The notes under the pieces were generated by a model. The model ran no database searches and was not told the origin of the DNA. It saw only the letters and a list, made by a program, of their open reading frames with translations. This document shows, piece by piece, positions 35,687 to 43,515 of a DNA stretch of 64,000 bases. A program made the position numbers and the translations under genes. Origin of the DNA: PALSA-693 sp963834725 (GTDB taxonomy: Bacteria > Actinomycetota > Acidimicrobiia > Acidimicrobiales > Palsa-688); contig CAWICN010000001.1 of the NCBI GenBank assembly GCA_963834725.1, positions 2,542,001 through 2,606,000 of the forward strand, in the 5' to 3' direction. Position 1 is the first letter of the stretch, and each line of letters begins with the position of its first letter.

Positions 35687-35719
35687 CCGATAACCGGGGG
35701 TACCGGGACTGGACCATGG

Positions 35720-35959
35720 TTACCGGCGGGTGCGCCGTCCGCCTCGGCGGGCGGCCCGGCTGAAGCGGCCGGTGCGGGGGTTGCGTCGGGCTCGGGCCAT
35801 GGTGGTTCTCCTCGGGTGGATGGGTTGGCCGCCGATGCGGTCCCGGCTGCCATGGCCGGCGCTGTTGGCGGTGGCGTAGAAGATGCGTTCGCCCATGGCC
35901 GGCCCGTAGCGGGCGTGGAAGGGCCGCCGGACCCTTCGGCCGTGGGCGGTGAGCGGCAT
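35720..35959 (-). CDS. Small basic mobile-element protein
   Basis: A 79-residue frame starting MPLTAHGRRVRRPFHARYG and including GERIFYATANSAG, a pattern seen in small phage and archaeal/bacterial mobile proteins. An internal ATG at 35800 has AGGAG about 10 bases upstream and would give a separate 26-residue very basic peptide (ending RRGGRRTRR) in the same frame. Two products from one frame are possible. Confidence 0.45.
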   Translation of the reverse strand: MPLTAHGRRVRRPFHARYGPAMGERIFYATANSAGHGSRDRIGGQPIHPRRTTMARARRNPRTGRFSRAARRGGRRTRR

Positions 35960-35984
35960 CAGGGGGTGCGGCCTCTCGATCGGC

Positions 35985-36204
35985 GGCTGGCGCGCACCGC
36001 GCCGCCGCGGGCCCGCAACTGCCAATCAGTGAGTGGACCGGCACCGCATCCCACCTCCAGCGCCATCCGGCCGGTTACCTCGCCCAGCAGGGCTATGGTC
36101 GCCGGTCGCTCGAAGAGGGAATTGAAGACGTTTGTGTCGTTCGCGGCGGCGTAGCTTGCGGCCATCTTGTCGTACTGCTGAGCACCCCGGCGACTTTGGG
36201 TCAC
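35985..36204 (-). pseudogene. N-terminal remnant of a SAM-dependent methyltransferase
   Basis: From a GTG at 36204 the frame reads QYDKMAASYAAANDTNVFNS and ALEVGCGAGPLTDW, which is the N-terminal helix and motif I (GCGAG) of a class I methyltransferase. Similarity stops at about 36000 where island sequence begins, so roughly 150 residues are lost. The amidase gene ends 5 bases upstream on the same strand, so both once shared an operon. Confidence 0.65.
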
Positions 36205-36209
36205 AGCCT

Positions 36210-37655
36210 TTAGAAGCCCGGCGGCCGCGGGCAGCCGCCGCTGAACTCGGTCAGATAGCGGCCCACATCGATGGTCGTGAAGTCGTGCAGGTACGGACCG
36301 ACGATCTGGATGCCGACGGGGAGGCCTGACGAGGTCGAGCCGACCGGCACGACGGTCGCCGGCAGGTAGCACGCTCCCGCCGGTGCCATCCAGGTCACGG
36401 CGTCCCAGTAGGGCCATTCACGGCCAGCGAACTTCACCCGGCGCGACGCCATGGGCTCGGTGTGGTCGTGGTGGATGGCGGGACAGGGCATGACAGGCAG
36501 CAGCATGGCGTCCCAATCGGCGAAGAGCTCCTCCCAGCGGAGCCGCATCTGGAGCCGGCGCTCGTTGGCACTCAGCCAGTCGCGGTGGCGCACTGCACTG
36601 CGGGCCCGGGCCCGACCGAGCGGCGTGTCATCGGTGCTGGCCGCCGTGCGCTCGATGGCTTCTCTCGGGTAGCTGCCCGACAGCGCGGACTGCAGCAGGG
36701 TAAAGAACGTGTCCGCCGCCTTGTCCAGGCTGAATGCCGGCCGGACCTCAGCGTCGACCCGGGCTCCTTGCTCGGCAAGCGACGCGACCGCGCCCTCGAG
36801 CAGATCGCGCACCTCGGGGTCGACCGGGCAGCGAGGGTCGTCGAGCCAGGCACCGAATCGGTAGCCGGCCAGGTCCGCCGACCGGGGAGGGGGCAGCTCC
36901 AGGCGCCAGGCGGGCGTGTTCCACCGGTCCGGGCCGGCCAGCACGTGCAAGCCAAGTTGAAGGTCAGGTATCGAGCGAGCCATGGGGCCGGCCACCGCCA
37001 GATCCGCCTGGGTCAAGGTCCCGGGTGGACCCGGGATCTGACCATGGGCGGGCACGATCCCAAAGCTCGGCTTGTGCCCCATGACCCCCGACATGTGGGC
37101 GGGAAGCCGGATCGACCCGCCGATGTCGCTGCCTAGCTCGAATGGGGTAAACCCGCAGGCCAGAGCGGCCGCTGATCCACCTGACGAACCGCCCGGAGTG
37201 CGGGCCATGTCGAAGGGGTTGTTGGTGGTGCCGAACACCTCGTTATAGGACTGGAAATCGCCGGCGTACAGCGGCAGGTTCGTCTTGCCGAAGATGATCG
37301 CCCCGGCGTCGCGCAGGCGGGCCACCGGCCAGGCGTCCTTTTCCGGAACGAACTCGGCCAGCTCGGGCGCTCCGGACGTGGTCCGCATGCCGACGGTCTG
37401 CCACGAATCCTTGACGGTCATCGGCACACCGTGAAGAGCCCCGAGGGGCTCGTCCCTCATGATCGCCGCGTCAGCTGCCGCCGCCTCGCGCCCAGCCCGC
37501 TCGGCGTCGATGGTCACCACGCTGTTGATCTGCCCATCGAGCTTCGAGACCCGCTCGAGGAATGCTTCAAGCGCCTCCCGGCTGGACACCTCCCGTAGCC
37601 GTATCCGGTGGGCCAGCGTCGCCGCCGACTGATAGACCAGCTCGTCGTCTTTCAC
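36210..37655 (-). CDS. Amidase-signature family hydrolase
   Basis: A 481-residue enzyme with the Ser-cisSer-Lys triad of the amidase signature family: lysine in GVPMTVKDSW, the cis-serine in GGSSGGSAAALACG, and the nucleophile region GSDIGGSIRLPAH. It hydrolyses an amide, ester or carbamate in the cytoplasm. The C-terminal part, which sets substrate choice, does not point to GatA, and no gatB or gatC is near. The normal stop lies at 36210, in front of the truncated methyltransferase. Confidence 0.9.
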   Translation of the reverse strand: MKDDELVYQSAATLAHRIRLREVSSREALEAFLERVSKLDGQINSVVTIDAERAGREAAAADAAIMRDEPLGALHGVPMTVKDSWQTVGMRTTSGAPELAEFVPEKDAWPVARLRDAGAIIFGKTNLPLYAGDFQSYNEVFGTTNNPFDMARTPGGSSGGSAAALACGFTPFELGSDIGGSIRLPAHMSGVMGHKPSFGIVPAHGQIPGPPGTLTQADLAVAGPMARSIPDLQLGLHVLAGPDRWNTPAWRLELPPPRSADLAGYRFGAWLDDPRCPVDPEVRDLLEGAVASLAEQGARVDAEVRPAFSLDKAADTFFTLLQSALSGSYPREAIERTAASTDDTPLGRARARSAVRHRDWLSANERRLQMRLRWEELFADWDAMLLPVMPCPAIHHDHTEPMASRRVKFAGREWPYWDAVTWMAPAGACYLPATVVPVGSTSSGLPVGIQIVGPYLHDFTTIDVGRYLTEFSGGCPRPPGF

Positions 37656-37731
37656 AGGCGCCGACCCTACAAGGTCGCTCCACAGCGGTCAGGTGCAGCG
37701 ACTGCAACTCCGCCACAGCCGGCAGATAAAG

Positions 37732-38541
37732 TCAGAGCAGTTCGCCGCTTTGAAAGGCTCGCAGCGCCTCGTGCAGGCCATGGTCACGGATGTAGCGGTT
37801 GGTGGCACGGACCGCCGGTGCCGTGTGGGCGATAGCGTCGATGTCGATCCCTTGGAACAGCGCCTCGCGGGAACCACCAGCCTCGAACGCCCGGTTGATG
37901 GCCAGCTTCTCGAGCCCCAGGAGGTCCTTCGGGGTTCGCGCCATCTCATCAGCGAAGCGAGCGACCTCGCCGGCGAGCGCCTCGGCGGGAACGGTCCGGT
38001 TGAATAGCCCCATCTCGACGGCCTCGGCGGCGGTCACGGTCGTCCCCTTGCGCAGAAAAATCTCCTTGGCTTTCTTGGCGCCGACCAGCCACGTCCAGAA
38101 CGTGGCGACGTAGCCGGCCCCGAGCGGGAGCTGCGCAGTCCCGATCCGGGCGTCGTCGGCGGCGATCGTCACGTCGCAGATGGCCGCCAGCTGAGTACCC
38201 CCGGCCAGGCAATGTCCATGCACTTGCGCGATCACCGGAATCGGAAGGTCCCAGATTCGCAGCCATCCGCGCACGATGCTCTCGAGCCAGGTCCGGTCAT
38301 CGACCACCCCTGGGGTCGATGGGCCGCCGCCAGTCAGGTCGTAGCCGGCACAGAAGCCCCGCCCGGCGCCTCGGACGACGGCGACATGGACGGCCGGATC
38401 GGCCGCCGCTACGTCGAGGAGGCCGAGCAGTTCGCTCTGCAGCTGCGTGGTGATGGCGTTCATCTTTTCAGGACGGTTGAGCGTCACGTAAGCAACGCGC
38501 TCGAGTCGCTCGTAGAGGACCGTCTCGGACATGGTGTGCAC
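37732..38541 (-). CDS. Enoyl-CoA hydratase/isomerase-family protein
   Basis: A 269-residue crotonase-fold protein. Seen: opening VLYERLERVAYVTLNRPEKMNAI, oxyanion-hole segments GAGRGFCAGYDL and HCLAGGTQLAAICDVTIA. The usual catalytic glutamate positions are not both evident (IGTAQLPLGAGYV), so hydratase activity is uncertain and another acyl-CoA reaction is possible. It follows the amidase gene on the same strand with 76 bases between them. Confidence 0.87.
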   Translation of the reverse strand: MHTMSETVLYERLERVAYVTLNRPEKMNAITTQLQSELLGLLDVAAADPAVHVAVVRGAGRGFCAGYDLTGGGPSTPGVVDDRTWLESIVRGWLRIWDLPIPVIAQVHGHCLAGGTQLAAICDVTIAADDARIGTAQLPLGAGYVATFWTWLVGAKKAKEIFLRKGTTVTAAEAVEMGLFNRTVPAEALAGEVARFADEMARTPKDLLGLEKLAINRAFEAGGSREALFQGIDIDAIAHTAPAVRATNRYIRDHGLHEALRAFQSGELL

Positions 38542-38680
38542 CCTTCCTGCCGCTTTCAGGCAACCCTAGTGGGCCGGCCAGAAACTCTCCCGGGACCGAG
38601 GCATCCTCGCCGGTCTTGTAGGCTGCTGACCGGAAGCCGTACGGCTAAACGATAAGGCGGCTAGACCACGGGAGGTCGGC

Positions 38681-39118
38681 ATGACCCAGACGCTTTACAC
38701 CACACAGGCAACGGTCACCGGTGGACGCGACCAGGGCCACGGAGTAACGAGCGACGGGGCCCTGGACGTGCAGCTCCGCACGCCCAAAGAGATGGGAGGT
38801 GACGGAGGGGGCTCCAACCCCGAGCAGCTCTTCGCGGTCGGATATGCAGCCTGCTTCGAGGGGGCCCTGGGTGTTGTGGCGCGGCGCGAGCGCGTCGACC
38901 TCGGTGAGGTGTCCATCGATTCGCACGTGAGCCTGATCACGACCGAGACCCGGGGCTTCAACATCGCAGTCGGATTGAACGTCACCCTCCCGGGGATCGA
39001 CGACCGGGCCCGGGCGGCGGACATCGTCGCCGCTGCCCATCAGGTCTGCCCGTACTCGAACGCGACGCGCGGCAACGTGGAGGTCACCCTCACGGCAAAC
39101 GGCGAAACCGTCAGCTAA
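38681..39118 (+). CDS. ohr: Organic hydroperoxide resistance protein (Ohr/OsmC family)
   Basis: A 145-residue thiol peroxidase. Both redox cysteines are present: C58 in YAACFEGAL and C123 in QVCPYSNATRGN, the Ohr hallmark, with the length typical of Ohr. It reduces organic and fatty-acid hydroperoxides with lipoylated or thiol partners in the cytoplasm. A GGAGG site (cgggaggtcggc) precedes the ATG. It is divergent from the enoyl-CoA hydratase gene. No OhrR is adjacent. Confidence 0.92.
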   Translation: MTQTLYTTQATVTGGRDQGHGVTSDGALDVQLRTPKEMGGDGGGSNPEQLFAVGYAACFEGALGVVARRERVDLGEVSIDSHVSLITTETRGFNIAVGLNVTLPGIDDRARAADIVAAAHQVCPYSNATRGNVEVTLTANGETVS

Positions 39119-39151
39119 CCCCGAGTCCCCCGGGACGGCGCACGCTTCCGG

Positions 39152-40186
39152 ATGACGAAGATCGCGATCCTCGACGACTACATCGGCGTCGCCCTGGACT
39201 ATGGCGACTGGTCGGGGCTGCCCGACGACGCCGAGATCACCGTCTACCGGGAAGCGATCCCACCGGAGCGGCTCGTCGAGGAACTTTCCGACTACGAGAT
39301 CGTTGTGATCACCCAACAGCGAGCCCGCTTTCCCCGAGCGGTGCTGGAGGGACTGCCGAAGCTGAAACTCCTCGTTTGTAATGGCCCGACGAGCAATGTG
39401 GTCGATCACGACGCTCGGCTCGAGCGAGGGATTCTTCTCTGCGGGACCGCCGACACCGAGCGGAGCAGTCCCACGAGCGCACCGCGCCCTTCCGACCACA
39501 GAACCCCCGGACTGCCGGCGCCTTCGGAGATGGCGTGGGCGCTTATCTTCGCTGTCGCGAAGCGGATCGCCATCGAGGACCGGGTGATCCGCGCCGGGGG
39601 ATGGCAGACGGGGTTCCCGATCCCGCTTGCCGGGAAGACGCTCGGTCTCCTCGGGGCGGGCCACCTCGGCGGTGCCATGGTCGCGGTCGCGAAGGCGCTC
39701 GGCATGCAGGTGGTCGCGTGGAGCCCCAACCTCACCGAGCAGCGATGCGCCGAGCTCGGCGTCACCAGGGTCACGAAGGACGAACTCCTGTCGTCGGCGG
39801 ATGTTCTCGGGGTCTTCCTCGTCTTCTCGGAGCGCTCCCGTAACACTCTGCGCGCTGAGGACCTGGCCAAGATGAAGGCGGGAGCTCTGTTGGTGAACAT
39901 CTCCCGCGGTCCGATCGTCGAGGAGAAGGCGCTCGTCGAGGCGCTGCGTTCTGGCCACCTCGGCGGCGCAGGCCTCGACGTGTTTGACCGCGAGCCGCTT
40001 CCTCCCGACCACCCCTTTCGGTCACTCGACAATGTCGTCGTCACTCCGCATATCGGCTATGTCACCGAGCGCATGTTCCGCGTGGCATGGCAGCGCATGG
40101 CGCAAGACGTAGTCGCGTATCTGGCTGGATCGCCGATCCGGGTGGTCACCGACCCCGCCGACTGCCCACCGATGGCGTCGCAGTAG
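39152..40186 (+). CDS. D-2-hydroxyacid dehydrogenase
   Basis: A 344-residue NAD(P)-dependent dehydrogenase. Seen: Rossmann motif GLLGAGHLGGAM, catalytic arginine in VNISRGPIV, glutamate in DREPLPPDH and histidine in TPHIGYVTE. Around residues 100-128 the segment TADTERSSPTSAPRPSDH replaces the short conserved loop normally found before SEMAWALIFA. The segment is Ser/Pro/Arg-rich. It may be a true insertion or the product of two compensating indels. The gene follows ohr by 33 bases. Confidence 0.88.
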   Translation: MTKIAILDDYIGVALDYGDWSGLPDDAEITVYREAIPPERLVEELSDYEIVVITQQRARFPRAVLEGLPKLKLLVCNGPTSNVVDHDARLERGILLCGTADTERSSPTSAPRPSDHRTPGLPAPSEMAWALIFAVAKRIAIEDRVIRAGGWQTGFPIPLAGKTLGLLGAGHLGGAMVAVAKALGMQVVAWSPNLTEQRCAELGVTRVTKDELLSSADVLGVFLVFSERSRNTLRAEDLAKMKAGALLVNISRGPIVEEKALVEALRSGHLGGAGLDVFDREPLPPDHPFRSLDNVVVTPHIGYVTERMFRVAWQRMAQDVVAYLAGSPIRVVTDPADCPPMASQ

Positions 40187-40206
40187 ACGGTCGGTACGAT
40201 CGACGG

Positions 40207-41259
40207 GTGAGGAATTGCGAGGTGGCCATCGTTGGCGGCGGGGCGATGGGCTCGGCGGCGGCGTGGTGGCTGGCGCGCTGGGGTGTCGACGTAGTTCTGT
40301 TCGAGCAGTTCGAAGCGGGCCATGTCCGCGGCAGTTCGCATGGAAGCACCCGGATTTTCCGCCTCGCCTATTCCGAACCAATCTATGTCGACATGGCCCG
40401 ACGGGCACTGCCCATGTGGCGAGAGCTTGAAGACGATGTCGGCGTCGAATTGTTGGCCACGACCGGCGGTATCGACTACGGGGATCCGCCGTCGGTGCAG
40501 TTGATCGTTGATGGCCTGACCGGCAAGAGGGTGCGGCACGAGATTGTCGGCCCGTATGAAGCAGCGGAGCGCTGGCCCGGATTCGTGTTTGATGGATCGG
40601 TGGTCTACCAGCCCGATGCTGGACGGATCTCAGCCGACGCTACCGTGCGCGCCCTGCAGGAACGCGCCCAGACATACGGGGCGCAGGTGCGGTTCGCCGA
40701 ACCGGTCCGAGCGCTCATCCCCGAGCCTGACGACCGGATCATGGTGACCACCGACGTCGAGCAAATCCGGGCGGCGAGCGTTGTCGTCACCGCTGGCGCC
40801 TGGGTCAGTGGTCTTCTCACAGGACTGATCGAATTCGCGGCCTTCACCGTAACCCGTGAACAGGTCTTCCACTTCCCGAGCCGGATAGACGATGTCGTTT
40901 GGCCCAGCTACATCCACCACGGCCGCACATTCATCTACGGGCTGCAAGGTCCAGGCCATGAGGGGGTCAAGGTCGCCGAGCACCACACCGGAGCCGTGAC
41001 GACAGCAGACGAGCGATCATTCGACATCGACGAGTCAGGCCGCCAGCGGGTCATCCAGCACGTGGCCAGGTGGATGCCCGGCCTGGATCCCACTCCCACG
41101 TCGGCCACCACCTGCCTCTACACCAATACCCCGGACAGGTCCTTCATCATCGAGCGGCACGGTCCGATCGTCGTCGGATCGCCATGCTCGGGACACGGCT
41201 TCAAGTTCGTTCCCCTGATCGGCCGACAACTGGCCCAGCTGGCAAGCCGCCGCAGTTGA
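40207..41259 (+). CDS. FAD-dependent N-methyl amino acid oxidase (MTOX/monomeric sarcosine oxidase-like)
   Basis: A 350-residue flavoenzyme of the DAO superfamily. The GTG at 40207 starts right before the FAD motif VAIVGGGAMGSAAAWWLARWG. Other signs are GSSHGSTRIFRLAYSEP and the C-terminal GSPCSGHGFKFVPLIG, whose cysteine is the usual site of covalent FAD. It demethylates an N-methyl amino acid, releasing formaldehyde and peroxide. It follows the hydroxyacid dehydrogenase by 20 bases and may be co-transcribed. Confidence 0.88.
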   Translation: MRNCEVAIVGGGAMGSAAAWWLARWGVDVVLFEQFEAGHVRGSSHGSTRIFRLAYSEPIYVDMARRALPMWRELEDDVGVELLATTGGIDYGDPPSVQLIVDGLTGKRVRHEIVGPYEAAERWPGFVFDGSVVYQPDAGRISADATVRALQERAQTYGAQVRFAEPVRALIPEPDDRIMVTTDVEQIRAASVVVTAGAWVSGLLTGLIEFAAFTVTREQVFHFPSRIDDVVWPSYIHHGRTFIYGLQGPGHEGVKVAEHHTGAVTTADERSFDIDESGRQRVIQHVARWMPGLDPTPTSATTCLYTNTPDRSFIIERHGPIVVGSPCSGHGFKFVPLIGRQLAQLASRRS

Positions 41260-41353
41260 CATTTTTCCCCTGCCAACGCGGTCTGCTTGCTATTCTGACC
41301 TGGTAGGGGCAGGCGGGATCGTCCGGGCAGGCCCTGGCGAAGGAGGCGGCGAC

Positions 41354-41848
41354 ATGGCTACACCCCCGACCATCCAGGAAGGTTCCACCGGCCCCACCGT
41401 CCGCTGGGCGCAGTACAAGCTGGTGCGACGCACATTGAGCTACAACCAAATCGACGGCATCTTCGGACCGGTCACCAAGGCAGCAGTGGAAAAGTTCCAG
41501 TCAGACAGCCATCTGAGCGTCGACGGGATTGTCGGCCCGCTCACCTGGGCGGCGTTGGGCGGTGACGGTCCCGAGCCGCCCACCTTGGCCGAAGGTTCCC
41601 AAGGGGCTGTCGTGCGAAGCCTGCAAACCGCACTCAACGAAGGCAGGGGTTCGTTCGCGCCATCCTCGAACCCGGTACTCGCCGTCGACGGGATCTTCGG
41701 CCCCATCACGGCGACCGCCGTCAAGGGAGCGCAGCAGGAGGGCGCCATCCCTGCCGACGGAGTGGTTGGCCTGCAGACGTGGGCCCTCCCTGTGCATGCG
41801 GCTGGGCAGGTGTTGGCCGATCTCTGCGGAGTGCCCGGACCGGGTTGA
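41354..41848 (+). CDS. Protein with two peptidoglycan-binding repeats
   Basis: A 164-residue protein made of two PG_binding_1 repeats (about residues 8-70 and 80-150), each with the motif DGIFGP-x-T, here NQIDGIFGPVTKAAVEKFQ and AVDGIFGPITATAVKG. No signal peptide is seen, so export would need a non-classical route or it may be a phage/endolysin-derived fragment. GGAGG at about 41341 precedes the ATG. The truncated ABC permease lies convergent just downstream. Confidence 0.85.
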   Translation: MATPPTIQEGSTGPTVRWAQYKLVRRTLSYNQIDGIFGPVTKAAVEKFQSDSHLSVDGIVGPLTWAALGGDGPEPPTLAEGSQGAVVRSLQTALNEGRGSFAPSSNPVLAVDGIFGPITATAVKGAQQEGAIPADGVVGLQTWALPVHAAGQVLADLCGVPGPG

Positions 41849-41924
41849 GCCGCGACTGGTCGCGCTCTGGCGGAGATCAGTTGAGCGGCTCGATGCCCGT
41901 TGAGCGCGGCATCGCTGAGTTAGC

Positions 41925-42580
41925 CCGAATACGGCGATGACGAGCGGGGTCCGTGCGGTGTCGGCGGCGATGGCCGTCCAGGCCTGCCCCCAGGACAAGC
42001 CCGGTGCGGAGAGCGGGTAGGCGGATTTGAAGATGGCGCTGGTGGCGGCGAGCACGGCCCAGTCGGCGACCAGGATGGCCATAGCGGCGATCCAGATGCT
42101 GGCCGCCTTGGCCGCGAGGACCTTCCACCGGGTACCGCCTTGGCTGAGCAGTACCTTGATCGTCCGGTGGTCCCATTCGTTGCCGATGTGGGCGGCGGCG
42201 AGCAGGAAGATCAGGAGCGCCCCTCCCAGCGAGGCCATGAATCCCAGGGCGAGTTTCCCGGCGCCGAGTGGCTGTTCCACGGGCAGGGCGTCGCTCGGGC
42301 GACCGTTGTGGCGGGTGGAAGGTCGGCTGGCGGCTCGCTGCTGGTGGTAGGCGTCGATCTGTTCTTGGACAGCGACGGCCCGATCGCAGAGGGCTCCTGG
42401 GGGGAGGGCAAAGTCCGAGCAGGTCGGGGTTCGGGGCGCGGTGGTGTGGGGCCGCGCAGCGGCAGAGGCGTTCCGGGTTCCTTGCCAGGCGAAGGCGAGG
42501 CTGGCCACGATGGCGGCGATGGCGATCCACCAGGTCAGGGGCCGGCGAAGCTTGGTGAGCTCGGCGCGCAGGAGCCGCAT
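41925..42580 (-). pseudogene. ABC-2 type permease, 3'-truncated
   Basis: Begins normally (MRLLRAELTKLRRPLTWWIA) with one membrane span, an extracellular loop, then LGFMASLGGALLIFLLAAAHIGNEW and two more spans (SIWIAAMAILVADWAVLAATSA). Similarity ends after TPLVIAVFGL near 41925. The frame then runs antisense over the peptidoglycan-binding gene with no permease character. About a third of the protein is missing. The ATG overlaps the ATPase stop (TGATG), so it was the third gene of the MMPL-ABC operon. Confidence 0.75.
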
Positions 42581-43515
42581 CACGAGTTCTCCTTCTGGGT
42601 GAGGGAGAGGAACCAGTCCTCGAGGGTGCGACGCTCCGAGCTGATAGCGCTGGCGTAGATGTGGGCGGAGGCCAGAGCCTGGTTGACCTGTCTCGGCTCG
42701 GCCCCCTCGACTCTCAGCTGGCCGTGCTTGTCGCTGCGCACAACCCAGCGCGACAAGGCCCTGCGGGCCGCCGCGGCTTCGGCCGCCTCCACACTCACGC
42801 GAACCTGTCGGCTGGTACCTCCGAGACTGTCGAGCGTGCCGACGGCCAGCAGCCGGCCCCCGTCGATGACCGCCACCCGGTCGCAAACCTGCTCGACCTC
42901 GCCGAGCAGATGGCTGGAGAGAAAGATGGTGCTGCCGCGGTCGGCCATGTGGCGGAGCAGGAGGCGTAGATCGTGGATCCCGGCCGGGTCGAGCCCGTTA
43001 GACGGTTCGTCGAGGAGCAGGAGAGCGGGCTGGCGCAGCACGGCGGCGGCCAGCCCGAGCCGCTGGCGCATCCCCTGGGAATACGCCTTCACCTTCACAC
43101 CGGCGGCGTCGGCCATGCCGGCCAGCTCGAAGGCCTCCTCCACGGCACCGGCCGGGACGGCAGCCCCCTCGTCAGAGAGGATGTCCAGGTTGCGCCGACC
43201 GGTGGCCCAAGGGTAGAAGGCCGGCTCTTCGACCATCGCGCCGATATGGCCGAGACGGTCAGGGCAGGGAACCTTGGACCCCAGCAACCATGCATCGCCG
43301 GTGTCGATTCGGACCAGTCCCAACAGCATGCGGGTCGTGGTGGTCTTGCCCGCCCCGTTGGGACCAAGGAACCCGAACACCTCGCCCGGTTCAACCTCCA
43401 GGTCCAGGTGGTCGACCACGGCCCGCTGACCGTAACGTTTGGTAAGTCCCCGGCATCGAATAGCCAGCGTCAAACTGTCTCGCTCCTCCAGAGTCTGTAC
43501 GGCCGTTGTAGTCAT
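42580..43515 (-). CDS. ABC transporter ATP-binding protein, drug-export type
   Basis: A 311-residue ATPase like CcmA/DrrA. Seen: Walker A GPNGAGKTTTTR, signature YSQGMRQRLG, Walker B LLLLDEPSNGLDP, and a C-terminal extension typical of ABC-2 partners. The ATG at 43513-43515 overlaps the MMPL stop (TGATG), and its own stop overlaps the permease start in the same way, so all three are translationally coupled. Its membrane partner is now truncated. Confidence 0.9.
   Translation of the reverse strand: MTTTAVQTLEERDSLTLAIRCRGLTKRYGQRAVVDHLDLEVEPGEVFGFLGPNGAGKTTTTRMLLGLVRIDTGDAWLLGSKVPCPDRLGHIGAMVEEPAFYPWATGRRNLDILSDEGAAVPAGAVEEAFELAGMADAAGVKVKAYSQGMRQRLGLAAAVLRQPALLLLDEPSNGLDPAGIHDLRLLLRHMADRGSTIFLSSHLLGEVEQVCDRVAVIDGGRLLAVGTLDSLGGTSRQVRVSVEAAEAAAARRALSRWVVRSDKHGQLRVEGAEPRQVNQALASAHIYASAISSERRTLEDWFLSLTQKENS

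Noticed and set aside
35720..36154. Plus-strand open frame opposite the small basic island gene
   Set aside because: Composition is shadow-like, no ribosome site is seen, and the minus strand shows recognisable motifs.
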